Below are positions 28,201 through 43,200 of a DNA stretch of 64,000 nucleotides, piece by piece. A model generated the notes under the pieces. It was not told the origin of the DNA. It worked only from the letters and a program-made list of their open reading frames with translations, and did no database searches. Source of the stretch: Epiperipatus broadwayi (Eukaryota; Onychophora; Udeonychophora; Euonychophora; Peripatidae); NCBI GenBank assembly GCA_028023455.1, contig JAQFVV010000158.1:1798001-1862000 (forward strand), read 5' to 3'. The position numbers were made by a program, and so were the translations under genes. How positions within the stretch are numbered: position 1 is the first letter of the stretch; each line of letters opens with the position of its first letter.

Positions 28201-31200
28201 AAGTCAGCAGAACATCAGACCATATCAATATTGTTTAACATCATTCTTTTTGTGCAAAAACACAAAAAAAAATCTTTGTTATTATAATTTGCAGTGATTT
28301 ATTATAATTTGTCAATGTCATCCAAAAAAGATAGTATTCCTCTAAACAACAAGAAACAACTTATAATCTGAATATAATCTTTTGCAGAAATCCTAACCCT
28401 TGCAATTTAGAAGTAACCTTGGATCATAACCTAACTTATTTTACCCTATATATCTATGATATAGATCTAGAATAATTTCTAAAGATAAGTTCCTTGAAAA
28501 GCTGCCTAGCATTTTTTGGGTTGTGATGCAAGCACTTTATAAACGGCTTTCTTTTAGCACTAGCATATTCCAGTGGTGAAAAATATACTCACTTGTTGAA
28601 AGAAAAATTGCCCACACTAAACTTCTATATTACCATGAAAAATATTACTAGTAGCTCAAGGATAGTTTCTGCTTTTAAACAGTGTGTGGATCTACTGAAT
28701 CCATACTGGCAACTCATTGATAAAATTGAATATGTTAGGAAAAATTGGATTCTCATAAAAAAAACATCACACTAAAGTACAAATTAATTGTAAATTACTG
28801 GGGTTTTTTTTGGTAAATCGTTTAATAATTGTAAATTATATATTTCTTTTTTTTTTTTTTTTGTGATTTTCTTATTTGTCCATAAAACTTTTTTTAAATT
28901 TTGCTATTCGCCTTTCAAAACCAGACCAAAAAATAAAGGTCAATTGTCAAATTTTAGGAAATATATTAGTAAAAGACAAATCAATTAGAAGACATATTTT
29001 TTGCCTTTTTCCCCTACCAAACAAAATGCATTAATTAATCAGTACATAGTACAATAAAACAATGAACTAATTAGTAATCAAAAATTTTAAAAAAATATGG
29101 ATAAAATGACAAATTATTACTTTTTTGTTACTTTGATTATCAACAATAAACAGAGCAAACATCCTGAAGAAAGACTAGAAGGATGTTCCTGTTTGCCATT
29201 GTTTTATTGCCAAGGCAGTAAGTAATTCAAGATATGTGCCCTATCATTTTTTGTCTTCAATACATATAGATGCCTGGATGTTTATTCTAGTCACTATATT
29301 GAAAGGAAGCTCTTGATGATTACTTACAGTTTAATTAATGTCTATTGCAGGAAAACATTTCATTTTTCAATGAGCTAGCTACGTGGTGAATTTTTCAATA
29401 AATGTGTAAGTACAACCACATATTTATTTTGTAAAAACTTTAAAAAAAAAACAACAGTTTCACATATAGAAACATGTTTCATTTTTCAATCATGAACTAT
29501 GGGTAATATTTGTTAAATTTTTGCAAAACTATTTACATTTTTTAATTACTTTATAAAATATTATAAAAAAATATTATTTTATTTAAATACAGATAAATAC
29601 TGTAAAAGTAAAACTCTATGTTCCACTGTTTATGTATTTATTTTTAGATTACTTTATATAAAAATCTAGGTTCTACCATTTATGTCTTTAAATACATGTC
29701 AATGTCAAAAGTATGCTGAATCAATATGGGTCCAGTAACTCGCAAAAATTATAAAAAAAAAAAAATCAAATGTAGTTTGCCAACTATATCAATACTGTAC
29801 CGGTCGAAACCCACCACCACCGCAAGTCAAATCCGATTCAAACTCAGCTGAACCAAAACTGAATTCAAACCCAACTCAACAGCTCAGATAGCGGAAATCG
29901 ACGGCACAGTGCTATGCGCCAAGAACTAGCTCAACGGTTGGTGAGGACTAGAGACACCTGAGTAATACTAATATCTAAGAATAATATCTAAGAATTTATA
30001 TACTTTGAATAATTTTATAAATTGAATCATATGTATGTTCAGGTTGCCAACACAGACAGCGGGTATTAACATTTAAATAATTATAAAAAGAATAATGAAC
30101 TAAGAAAACAAGTATGTTAGAAAATATTTAATAAGAATAATTTGTTTCGTTTCCATAAAACATAGAATGCATTAATTACCTCTAGTCTTTAAGAGAATTT
30201 ACAAATATAATAAGAGTGGCGGTCCTTATCATATGCCAACAATTATTACACAACATAGAATTCTATGTCTATGCCCCCAACGAGAAATATAAAGGCGGAT
30301 AAAGGTATTCATTAAGAACGGAAATGATTTTTTATTACGGTGGAATGTGAGATTTATTTTCACGTTCGGAAATCTATTCATGAAGAGCAAAACGTATTTT
30401 AGGGCATAACGTTAAAATTGATTTGAAACTTATTGAATTAATAATATATTTGAGAATTTGTTCGACTTTAATTTAAATCACTTCATCACGAATTACGAGC
30501 ATGGAGCGGGTTTTACCGGAACAGAGATGCAACGGTACTGGCGGCTTACGAGGCAGAGATAAAATTGAAATATGATCGCTAGTCGATGATTTAAGTCCGA
30601 TGGGGCTTGCATCTAACAGTCTTACGCCTTTGACTAATGAATACGAAAGGAGGTACTTTCTTCCTTGAGAAATTTAAATAAGAGAATATGATCACCGACC
30701 AGCCTAACGAGCGGAAGATTGCCCTGGTCAGCAACGTTCGAGATGATGACTTGATGGTCATCGTTGAAAATAAACCCAGTAGAATGCTCGACGCATAACT
30801 TGATCAATTAATTAAAGTCAAACGAGCTTTTAACAAACTATTTGAAAGTATTTGTAAGTTATATTAATTATGCCCTAATCATGGCCTTACTGAATCTTAA
30901 TACAAATAACAAAAGTTGAATTACAATCTATTTAACCCTTTATGGCCCTTTTCAATAAAACATTTAACATTATATTTGAGTTAATAAATATTAGTGGAAC
31001 GAGAAAATAATATTTTAACATTTTTGAATATATAAACCTTTGTGTATTAGATAGGAGCTGGGGACATAGGTAAAAAAACGGACTAATAATTGATTATTAG
31101 CCAATTATAAAAATAGTAACTGTAATATTTCTTTGACTGATGATTGCTAGAACTTATAAATTTAGTTCTAATGGGCGAGAATTACTATTTAAAATTAATA

Positions 31201-34200
31201 TATTATTTGCGTGAGGCAAATAGAACAAAGGAGCTCATCGAGTCGAGAATTATTGGCATATAATTTTAAATAAACGAACATTAATAAAGCACACAAATAT
31301 ATATATTAACTGAAGCCAAGTAAGAAGAGAAAAGTTTAAAGACTAGAATTAAAGAATTAAGATATAGATTTACAAAGGTAAATAAAAGGGTTAGAAAATT
31401 TTACATTAGAGACTAAAGCCTTAAAAGGAGGTAAAATAAAGTTCAACTGGCAGAGAGTTTAGAGTTCATGAGAAATATATTACCCTTCCGTGCTAGGTTC
31501 TTAAGTTACACATCCAAGTCGGTGAAACGTAGGCACCATTTGGTTGATTATTGGAACAACATTTTTAGTAGCTTTTCATGATGTTAGCAGTCTGATCGGT
31601 CCGGAAAAGATTCAGCAGCCCCATTGAAGATTTCTCGGGACTTTAGGAACCGTAGCCAGATTCCTGATGTTCTAGCCCTCTATCATGATGAATACAATTT
31701 AACACGCACAGAGTTCACTGTACTACTTTACAACAAAAGCTAGCCTTTTTTTCCTGACTTTTCAGGGCTATATATACTGTTCACTGATGCCTCCGGCTAG
31801 CGCTCATTTTATTATCAATGTGTTTTTTTTATAATTAGTTGTTTTCAAATACATTCCCTCGATAAGGCTTTCAAACTAATTAGCTTGAATTCCTTCTCTA
31901 ATTGAAAATGAATTCTTAAAATCTGAAAATGATTCAATTAGAAAAATGAATCCTTATCTTTTTCCAATTCATAAAGCTTTACTATTGTTTTTAAGAATTT
32001 TAAAGCTTATCGAAGGAATGTAGCTTTTAATCACCGAAACTTTACAAATTATTTAAAGGTGAAAAAAAAAAAGTATTCCCGACGCAATGAAACTTTCGAA
32101 CAATTATATATATTTAATATTTACAAATATATATACGCACAATCCACGCAATTTAATATATATAAATTCATGAATATTTTATCATGAATTTATTTAGAGA
32201 ATTGATCAATTTTAAACTAAACTAATTAATTTTGCTACGCATTTGAAATAAGTTATTCATTATGGAATTTAGCATGGATTGAACGTATAAAGCCCCATTG
32301 CATCGGAAATTTAAGGTTAGTATTAGGGTAAATAACATGAAGCTAGGATCGAACTCAGATCCGACTGCTTCATTTCTTTTCACTTCAAAAAAAAACAATG
32401 AAAAAAAAATGACTTTACTTACGCAGGATATAGTTGCATAAGTGTATAGACTCTGGGAGAACAGCCTGAGCGTGAATAATATAACCTGCCCAAACTACAA
32501 AAATTATACATGTCTCACTGCGATCAATTTTTTGAATATTCAACTTATTAAGTTTAATAAATCGGTCCGTTTATCAAGTCTCATTTTTCCTATGGTCATG
32601 TCAGTTGGTCTTCTGTATATATATATATATCTGTCTCTACAGTTTATCTTACTGTTTCCCTGGATCAGGTGGTACATATTGTTTTAACTGTCTGGCATTG
32701 TAATGGTCATCGTCCTGGTCTTTCCTGGTTGGCGTCAAGTTCCCATAGTCTATTGCAGTCAAAAAGTCTATGGTCTTTTCTATTGACATAGGGCACATCC
32801 CAAGCATGACTCTTTGGATCCATGGGGGTAAATGATGTGTTGGTCCTCATATTTGAAGGCTGTGAGGGATTTGAATGTGGTCACTTGCTGGATGAAGTAA
32901 GCTGCGTATCCCTGTCTGTAGTTTTCTTGATACTTCTGTGTGTTCAGTCTATGCAAGATTCCCTCCTGCCTTTCCTGACTCCAATATTTTTTTAAGATGG
33001 CATTTTCATATCCTTGGATCGTGGTAGGTGGTTTTTTAAATAGCTTCCACCATGCCTTGGCAGCTTCTCTTAAGTAGTGGCTCGCTATGATAACCTTTTC
33101 TTTTTCTGGTACAGTGTATAGGCAAAAAAAATCCTTAATGCTGTCTATGTGATCTATTGGATCTTCTCCTGGACTTCCTTTAAAAATTTGAACTTCGAAG
33201 ATATAATGGATGGTCTCGGTAAATTTCTTTGACTCATTTCGGGGTTTGTCTTCCATGTAGTTTGAACATCTTCCTTTTCCCTCTCTGTATTTGGATCAGC
33301 TTCTTCCACTGTTTCATGACTGACCTCATCTTCACTGTCCTCTTCTTTGCTGTCCACAACTTCTTTTGGTGTGGTCTGATCATCATTTTTTTTTTGAGCT
33401 TTGTAAGTGCCTATTGCTTGAGGATGCTTTGCAATTTCTGGGTTGGTTTGGATGCCTCGTGCTTCCTCAAGCCTTAAAATTCTTTCCATCATCATCATCA
33501 TTATTTTTCGATCTTCTCTCATTTCTTCGAGGATCATATGAAACTCTCTCGATCATCTTGAGCCGTCTTTCTGCTTTGATGGTTACGCTTTTTTTTACTG
33601 ATATGATTTTTAAAAGTGATCTCTCGTTCACTGGGGGTGGTTGAAGGCACATCACTATCATCAGTCAATCCTTGATCTAATTGATTTTCCATCTTTGCAA
33701 GTGAATCAATATAATAAACAACGTGAATTAACTTATAGTACTCTCTGTATGCTTAAAAAATATTTTTTCTTCAGTAATTTTAACTAGGTATCTGACTACA
33801 GGTCCATTGTCCCAATCTTCATTAGCTGCTGCATATTATTTCCCCAATCTATGTAATCTGCTTTTTTTTTTTTAGTTTACCTACGTTTTGTTGATTAGCT
33901 CTTTATAGTAACTCTTTGAATCAGACATGTATTCAAAAATATCAAAGATAAGAAAAAACATTATTCACTTTCCCTTTGTTCAACTGTTCTGTTCTCCCAT
34001 GTCTGAAAAAAAAACTATACAGTGATATACAAATATTATGTATTAGCAGGTAGAACAAATAATTCTGTATTGAACACACTTGGTTTTTATTATGGCGATT
34101 GACCCACTACTGTGCTGACAATCAATTTTGCTGACAAATTTATTTATATGGGCGCCAGTGAGCAAAATGAAATCAATAGGGCATGTGATATAACCCATTA

Positions 34201-37200
34201 ACCCCCAAACCACATATGATTGACTTAATTTTTGATAAAACAATTGAATTGATGATGAATATTTATTAATGAATAACAGATAACGCGTTCCTGACCTGAG
34301 TTTAAATATAGGAGTTTAAATATTACTAAGCATGAGGCTTCACACACACAAAGAAATGTCAAAATTAATATTACAAGAACTTTTATTGGTGATATTATTC
34401 TAAATCTTGCTAGCATGAAAGCGTGCAAACCATTTAAGCATTTTGCCAACTGCATCTGGCTGCTTGGTGTACACAAAGGGTCTTCACCTGCTTTGAGGTT
34501 ACTCTAGAAATTATTGTCATTAAAGCGTAATGTCACACTGCATCGGACCGCTTGACAGATAATTCCCAGTTTGAAGGTCTTCGCCTACTTTGAGGCTACT
34601 AAAAATACAGAGCGAACATTAAATATATGTGCTAGCAAGCCATACTGTAAAATTAAGACTTTTAACATGGTATCACAACGGATATCTTATATTATAAAAC
34701 TAAGATACTAATTAATTTTGACATAGAAAACATTTCATTTATGACATAGACAAAATTATTTCACTTATTTTACTCCTATGCTTTGATCTGCTCTTACTAC
34801 TTTGCTAACGATATTTTCTTACTGTCATGAACGCGTATAAACAAACGTATAATATATATATGGATATATAGTACACGTATAACTAATTACACATATACTT
34901 AAATAATTATTCTAACAGTCTTTTGCATTTAAAAAAAAATCTTGAATACATTTAACTATAAAGAAGAGAATTAGAAAGTGATATTTTAATTTATTAAATC
35001 ATTTCAGTTATGCATTATAAATCGCATAACTTTTTCAAATATATAAAACATTCTACAAACATATCACTTTAAACATTTAATTTATTGAGATCTGAGTAAC
35101 TAAAACAAAATTACTATCTCCAGGGCATGTGTGGGGTTTATTAAGTCGAGCCACAACGATTGGGCAGCCAAAAACATAACCATGTACCGGTCGAAACCCA
35201 CCACCACCGCAAGTCAAATCGGATTCAAACTCAGCTGAACCAAAACTGAATTCAAACCCAACTCAACAGCTCAGATAGCAGAAATCGACGGCACAGTGCT
35301 ATGCGCCAAGAACTAGCTCAACGGTTGGTGAGGACTAGAGACTCCTGAGTAACACTAATATCTAAGAATTTATATACTTTGAATAATTTTATAAATTGAA
35401 TCATATGTATGTTCGGGTTGCCAACACAGACAGCGGGTATTAACATTTAAATAATTATAAAAAGAATAATGAACTAAGAAAACCAAGTATGTTAGAAAAT
35501 ATTTAATAAGAATAATTTGTTTCGTTTCCATAAAACATAGAATGCATTAATTACCTCTAGTCTTTAAGAGAATTTACAAATATAATAAGAGTGGCGGTCC
35601 TTATCATATGCCAACAATTATTACACAACATAGAATTCTATGTCTATGCCCCCAACGAGAAATATAAAGGCGGATAAAGGTATTCATTAAGAACGGAAAT
35701 GATTGTTCTAATTTTATTACGGTGGAATGTGAGATTTATTTTCACGTTCGGAAATCTATTCATGAAGAGCAAAACGTATTTTAGGGCATAACGTTAAAAT
35801 TGATTTGAAACTTATTGAATTAATAATATATTTGAGAATTTGTTCGACTTTAATTTAAATCACTTCATCACGAATTACGAGCATGGAGCGGGTTTTACCG
35901 GAACAGAGATGCAACGGTACTGGCGGCTTACGAGGCAGAGAGTAAAATTGAAATATGATCGCTAGTCGATGATTGAAGTCCTATGGCGGCTTGCATCTAA
36001 CAAGTCTTACGCCCTTTGACTAATGAATACGAAAGGAGGTACTTTCTTCCTTGAGAAATTTAAATAAGAGAATATGATCACCGACCAGCCTAACGGAGCG
36101 GAAGATTGCCCTGCGTCAGCAACGTTCGATGATGATGACTTGATGGTCATCGTTGAAAAATAAAACCCAGTAGAATGCTCGACGTGATAACTTGATCAAT
36201 TAATTAAAGTCAAACGAGCTTTTAACAAACTATTTGAAAGTATTTGTAAGTTATATTAATTATGCCCTAATCATCGTGCTCTTACTGAATCTTAATACAA
36301 ATAACAAAAGTTGAATTAGAATCTATTTAACCCTTTATCGGCCCTTTTGCAATAAAACATTTAACATTATATTTGAGTTAATAAATATTAGTGGAACGAG
36401 AAAATAATATTTTAACATTTTGTGAATATATAAACCTTTGTGTATTAGATAGGAGCTGGGGACATAGGTAAAAACGGAGCTAATAATTGATTATTAGCCA
36501 ATTATAAAAATAGTAAACATGTAATATTTCTTTCGACTCGATGATTGATAGAACTTATAAATTTAGTTCTAATGGGCGAGAATTACTATTTAAAATTAAT
36601 ATATTATTTGCATGAGGCAAATAGAACAAAGGAGCTCATCGAGTCGAGAGATTATTGGCATATAATTTTAAATAAACGAACATTAATAAAGCACACAAAT
36701 ATATATATTAACTGAACCGCCAAGTAAGAAGAGAAAAGTTTAAAGACTAGAGATTAAAGAATTAAGATATAGATTTACAATAGCGTAAATAAAAGGTGTT
36801 AGAAAGATTTTTACATTAGAGAATAAAGAGCTCTTAAAAAGGAGTGTAAAATAAAGTTCGAACTGGCCAGAGAGTTTAGAGTTCATGAGAAATATATTAC
36901 CCTTCCGTGCTAGGTTCTTAAGTTACACATCCAAGTCGGTGAAACGTAGGCACCATTTGGTTGATTATTGGAACAGCATTTTTAGTAGCTTTTCATGATG
37001 TTAGCAGTCTGATCGGTCCGGAAAGATTCAGCAGCCCCATTGAAGATTTCTCGGGACTTTAGGAACCGTAGCCAGATTCCTGATGTTCTAGCCCTCTATC
37101 ATGATGAATACAATTTAACACGCACAGAGTTCACTGTACTACTTTACAACAAAAGCTAGCCTTTTTTTCCTGACTTTTCAGGGCTATATATACTGTTCAC

Positions 37201-40200
37201 TGATGCCTCCGGCTAGCGCTCATTTTATTATCAATGTGTTTTTTTATAATTAGTTGTTTTCAAATACATTCCCTCGATAAGGCTTTCAAACTAATTAGCT
37301 TGAATTCCTTCTCTAATTGAAAATGAATTCTTAAAATCTGAAAATGATTTAATTAGAAAAATGAATCCTTATCTTTTTCCAATTCATAAAGCTTTACTAT
37401 TGTTTTTAAGAATTTTAAAGCTTATCGAAGGAATGTAGCTTTTAATCACCGAAACTTTACAAATTATTTAAAGGTAAAAAAAACAAGTATTCCCGACGCA
37501 ATGAAACTTTCGAACAATTATATATATTTAATATTTACAAATATATATACGCACAATCCACGCAATTTAATATATATAAATTCATGAATATTTTATCATG
37601 AATTTATTTAGAGAATTGATCAATTTTAAACTAAACTAATTAATTTTGCTACGCATTTGAAATAAGTTATTCATTATGGAATTTAGCGTGGATTGAACGT
37701 ATAAAGCCCCATTGCATCGGAAATTTAAGGTTAGTATTAGGGTAAATAACATGAAGCTAGGATCGAACTCAGATCCGACTGCTTCAATACCCACACAAAT
37801 CTATTCCTTTGTAGTGTTTTCCTATTCTTTCAAATATTCTTCACAAAATATCAGAAATAAAGTTGCATCCCAAAAGTCCAGAAAAAGCTATTAAGTAGAT
37901 TAGATTTGCCAATAATCAAGATATAGTTTCATTACTTAACTCATTTCAATTCAAGATCCTCCTTCTGAAGATCCAATGAAGAACCTACAATTGAAAAAGT
38001 ATAACATAAAAATAGACTTCTTATGAGAATTTAAATAAATTTCTTTTTCCAAGATCCAATAAATAAAGCGCAGTTGGATTTAATCTTCCTACATATTATT
38101 AAACACAGGACAATCCATGATCATGGCATTCATCTGTTTCCTAAATGAAAGATATATAGATGCGGATAAACATAAACAATAAACTACATAGTTAATGAAA
38201 GAATTAAAGAAATTAATAAAGTCACTAACAATTCTATCTCCTATTTAGAATCACTACAGTGTCTTTTATGATATTTTTTTAGTAGCTAAAGTGTCCAAAA
38301 TAACAATAACAAAAAATCCATATGCTAAATAAACAAATAATGATATTTTTAAGAAAAAAGTATATATCAATTTCTATTTTTTATTCATAGATTTAGCTTT
38401 TATAATTTCTTCAGAACATCAATACAAAAAAAAAAAACTTTAGTTGGAAAGTAAACTAGAATCTATCTATACATCAAACATTTCACATGTGTTAAATGCA
38501 ACAAAGTAGGATCTATTAAAATTAAGCTCTTCTATGATAGAACGAACACATCTATTATTATAAAACAAACAAATTTATGCTTAGAAAAATTATTGTAGAA
38601 GGTTTTTCCATTATTACTTTCTATATCCAAAGTCTTATCAAAAGAAATAATAGAACATATTGTAACAGTCAAGTTTGTACATTCACGTAACAGAATTCAG
38701 AATCCAAGCAAAAAAACCGAAGCTGACCAGACTAGGACTGTGACATCCCAAGTCCAACCACACTTCAACTCGTAAGCCAGGATTCCAAGACTCAAGACCT
38801 TACGAATGACCACCTTGAAATTACACGTAGTATACCTCTTTCCACACGGCCGACATAGGTCACGGAGAAGCAATAAGACTCTAATAATTAAAAGAGAGGT
38901 TCTTAATTGACTAAAATATATCACTAATCTCATTTAACTTAATGCATAGTTTTCACATATATAGACTATAAATAATAATTAGAATTGGATTGAATTAGAT
39001 CAATAACAAGACAGAGAACGAAATACATTAAACTAATTATATATTTATTTACAATTGGCATGAAATTGATAAGTTTTACGCATCTCAGCGTCAAATGTAC
39101 ACAAACATTGGGTGGATAAGAGAACACATTCTCTTTTATATACAATTCAAAACAGCTTTATATAAATAATTTCATTTAATTTTCATACATGGGTTTAACA
39201 TATGCCCGTATTATGAATTGCTTTACAACTGATACATATTTAATCACTATGTTATGTCTATAAATCTATTTAAGCCAAATCCTATTATATTGGTGGCTGT
39301 TATATAAATAATTATATTGAACTTTGATCATGAATTCATTTACTAAAATATACAATATGACTTAATAACGAGTGCATAAACCAGCTCAAGTAATGATCGA
39401 TCGAACATGGCTTTCGAGAGAAAATTTCAGAATGCTGAAAGCGTTATGTTAAGGTGGGAGAGTTGGCTGAATAAGATTTTACCAATGCGCTATAGCACAG
39501 GTAAACAATAATAGGAAAAGTCGCTCTGCGGATGAATGAAATAACTTCAGGGTTCTTGTGACAAATGCCGGTACCCTGTAACCGATCGCCATGCTGCGTG
39601 AAAAGGAACATTGTGTTCAGGAATGGCGGGGGACTTACGTGCTAACCTGGCCTTGGCTCAGGCTTCGCTACTGCTCTACCCTATAAGAGAAGATGTGCTG
39701 GCAACGCCGTGGCTCCATCTTGAGATACATGTATTACGTATAGCAGCAAAACAAGAATAATTTTATAAAATAATATCCGCCAAGCAAAGAATAGTATATT
39801 TCATACTATGAAATACAAGTTAATAGCATATTAGCTCTATCAAATTGGGACCAACTCTTGCATAGCCTGGTAATAAATGTCTATGCTACGAAAGGGAATA
39901 TTACTACATCTGTACTCTGACATGCTCGATCTATTAAGTTACTTATAGATAATAAATATTTAAGGAGGGGAAGTATATTTCTATGGACTTAAGAATTTAA
40001 ATGTCAAACATACTTATAAATATGATCAAGGCTAATTTTAATTCTATAAGGTTAAGTTTTTAAATGGTTGATTAACAGAGCCACATTTCACATATTAAAT
40101 CATTTAAATAATAAAAAAAATAGGATTTCGAAACAGCGCAGAAAGTTGACGCTATAAACAAATTACACGAAGATTTTCAAATAATATCTTTTTTAAAAAA

Positions 40201-43200
40201 TACATGAAATTAAGTGCCCACTGTTTCGAAATATTGGCATATGGAATATAAAAGCATTTAATTAAAATAAGCAAAGAAATATAGACACAACCGCAGTGAT
40301 ATAACTTTAAACTAAATAATTTACTTTGAAGTGAATGGAAAATATAAATAAGTCAGATTATTTAAACTTTAACAACATTAAATTTTGATAGCAATTGACA
40401 TATTTAAAATATTAAATTAAATGGATATAAGTTTTGGTTACATATTAGTTTTATAATTATTTTAAAAAGAGAGTTAGCTAACTTATATAGATATATTTAC
40501 ACAGAGCTCTACGGTTTGAAAAATAAAACGGTACCGGTATTATTTATCTGGACTGCAAGTTCTTGGCTGTATGTTTGGTGAGTTTGACTGGGCGGCTGGT
40601 GGCATAATCTTTCCCATTATGTTAGGCTCGTCTCTTCTATCGGCATGATGGTTGTTTAGGTATTTCGATGACAGAAATCCCGTTCTCCCGCGGAGTAACA
40701 GCAACAAGATGCCTGCTTTTAGCCGGACATGTTAAACATTTACAATTGTGAAGACTGGCTGCAATTCTCACTAACAATATGGCTGTCTTTCTCTTGTTAA
40801 AAATACAGAGTATTTATATCTTTTCCTTATCGGAATCTATCGCCTCAAGACTCACTAAACTCAGGAATTTAATTAAATATTTTTCAATTTATAATCCAGA
40901 TCTTAGATAACTTATGTTAGAAACATTCCATAAGCTATTATTATAATTAAGATTTTTCGTTGCAAACAATTGTTCGATTTAGATTTTAAAATAACTTAAT
41001 CTTACCTAAGGAGATTTTAATTAGTAAAATTTGAACTAGTTTTACTTTTTACGGATTACAGGTGTGATCATTAATGACACTTGTTTACAACCAGAAATCT
41101 TTTTAATTACTTGACCAGCTTTTATTTTTAATCTTACATATAATAGAAACTCTTTTTATTTAAAAACAACCTTTTAACATTTTTTTAAAACGCAAACCTT
41201 TTTACATATTTATTTAAAATAATTTACAAACATATTTTGACATAGCTTTTAAATATATTTTCGAGAAACTTTTCCCTGAAATATATTTAAAACTAGAAAT
41301 CTTTTAACAATTTTTAAAGATATTCAATATTATTTTTAGATAATGGCTTTTACATATTTTAAAATCATGTCTTTCTTCTATATAGCACAGATTATATATC
41401 CACATACGAAATTACAATATTAAACAACAAAATGAATAATTTACTCTTAACTTAAATAATATAATGAACATTTTCAGAAATATTAAATAAATTTAGTACG
41501 CTATAATTTTACTAATCCTATCTAATAATAGCGTTGGTTCGCACGCAAAAATATAATACTGTTTAGACAGACATGAGCAAATTTTAAATTTATTAACATT
41601 TAAATCGGTTAGCACAGATGAGTGTGTCATTAGGTTTGATGGTGAAATGATAGGGGCTTGGAAAGTTATCGTTTCAATATCAAAAAAAAGTGGGGTTACT
41701 TAACAATTCTAATCATATTGGCTATGATTGTTCACCTGATATAACAATTTATTGTGACTTGATTGAAAATCTTTTTGGGATATTGAGCCAAGTTCAAACA
41801 TAATTTGTTGGCTTGATAAGCAGCTTTGACTTTATTAATTTAAATCCAAAGAATTATAATAAATAAAGTTCTTATAAATGAAAAAAGACAAAATGGTTCC
41901 TAAAATTATAATAAATTATCAAAAAATCATTATAGTTATATGATTTATTATAGTTTTTCATCATATTTAAGAATATTCAAAATTAAGGATGACAATTTGA
42001 ATTTTTAATCATATTTTTATCTTTTTTCTTTCTTTTAGTGTTCTGTGTGATTTAGTGCAATGCTTGGCAGATTCTGAAGTTTAAGGTCCATATCTAACAT
42101 CCAACTCTGTCATTTCTTTGTATAAACTCCAAACAATAAAAACATTTGGTTATTTTTTTTTGCTTCTATACATCAGTATAAAAAAACTTTTGTGCTGCAA
42201 GTTATGACCAGGTACACTTGCATTTAATGCAATTAATATCAATACTACTTAGAGTGAATGAACTCTTAGTAGATAAAATTAAATATAAATCTTGAACCCT
42301 ACAATAAAAAATTCTGAAAATTATTAATAATTTTCCTTGAAGTGCTCCTGTTTATTATTTTTATATTCTAAACTCATAAATATTCAAAATTTAAAATAAT
42401 ATGTACCAATAAAATATCATGTCTTATCACATAACTTCAGCTTATATATTGCTGTTTTAGGAACATACTTTTTCACTTTCTTTATGCTCTTTTTTGTAAG
42501 TTTTAGAAATCAACTTTAATTGCCAGATGATAGTGCATAATAAATTCCTATCCTGTGCTTTTCTAACCAAAATCCTCAAACTAGTTTCAAGCTTATGGCT
42601 TTCATCAGTGAAAAGCTTTGGATCTTGGAACAGTGCAACTGGACTTAATGCACCTTTCTTCCAGCTTCTATCATTTACCTCTATGCTACACCATCAAGGT
42701 ATTAATCCAAATTGAAAATCATATAAATGTTTTTAATCTAACCCAATTTATTTGTTTAGTCATGTAGAACTGAATCCAGTTCAGTTTCTATATATTATGG
42801 TTCCTTAGTTCTTAATAACTAAAGTCACCTCTATGCTGTGGCCAGGATTCAATATGCACCAATAAACTATCACAATTTATCACATGACTTCAGTTTATAT
42901 ATTACTGTTTTATTAACATACTTTTCCACCTTCTTCATGTCACTTACTGTAGAAATCAATGATAGTTGCCAGATGGCAATGCTTAATAAATCACTATCCT
43001 ATGCTTTTCTGTTCAAAATCAACTATCATTGATTTCTAAAGCTTGCAATAAATGGCATAAAGAAGGTGAAAAGGTATGTTACTAAAATAGCAATATAATA
43101 TTTAAACAGCATTAAACTGTTGCACATGCACTTTGGATTTTAAATATAAAATGAATGAATGCTAACACTTCAACCACATGATAAAAAAAAAAGACTTTAT

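Larger units (their letters stand above)
29796..37786 (-). mobile_element. Gag-only LTR retrotransposon with exceptionally long LTRs
   Basis: Near-identical direct repeats of 2577 and 2604 bp bound a 2810-bp internal region. LTR ends are TGTACCGG...CTGCTTCA as read on plus. Target duplicate ATAC flanks both sides (29792-29795, 37787-37790). Gag lies on the minus strand, so the 5' LTR is the right copy. TGG of a primer-binding site follows it directly (35182 downward), and a purine tract GAAGTGAAAAGAAA precedes the 3' LTR. The internal region encodes a broken gag and no protease, reverse transcriptase or integrase, so the element depended on a partner. It lies in intron 2, in the same sense as SUCLA2. 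Confidence 0.92.

Noticed and set aside
29145-29200. Further hammerhead remnant (CCTGAAGAAAGACTAGAAGG between ACATCCT and AGGATGT)
   Set aside because: Lacks a CTGATGA-stem II-GAAA order; resemblance may be chance or a deletion relic.
31130-31155. CTGATGA-like string ACTGATGATTGCTAG in the long LTR as a hammerhead
   Set aside because: No GAAA and no pairing stems around it; the right LTR differs at this place.
33229-33644. Two plus-strand frames of 82 and 92 residues
   Set aside because: Antisense shadows of the gag of the long-LTR element.
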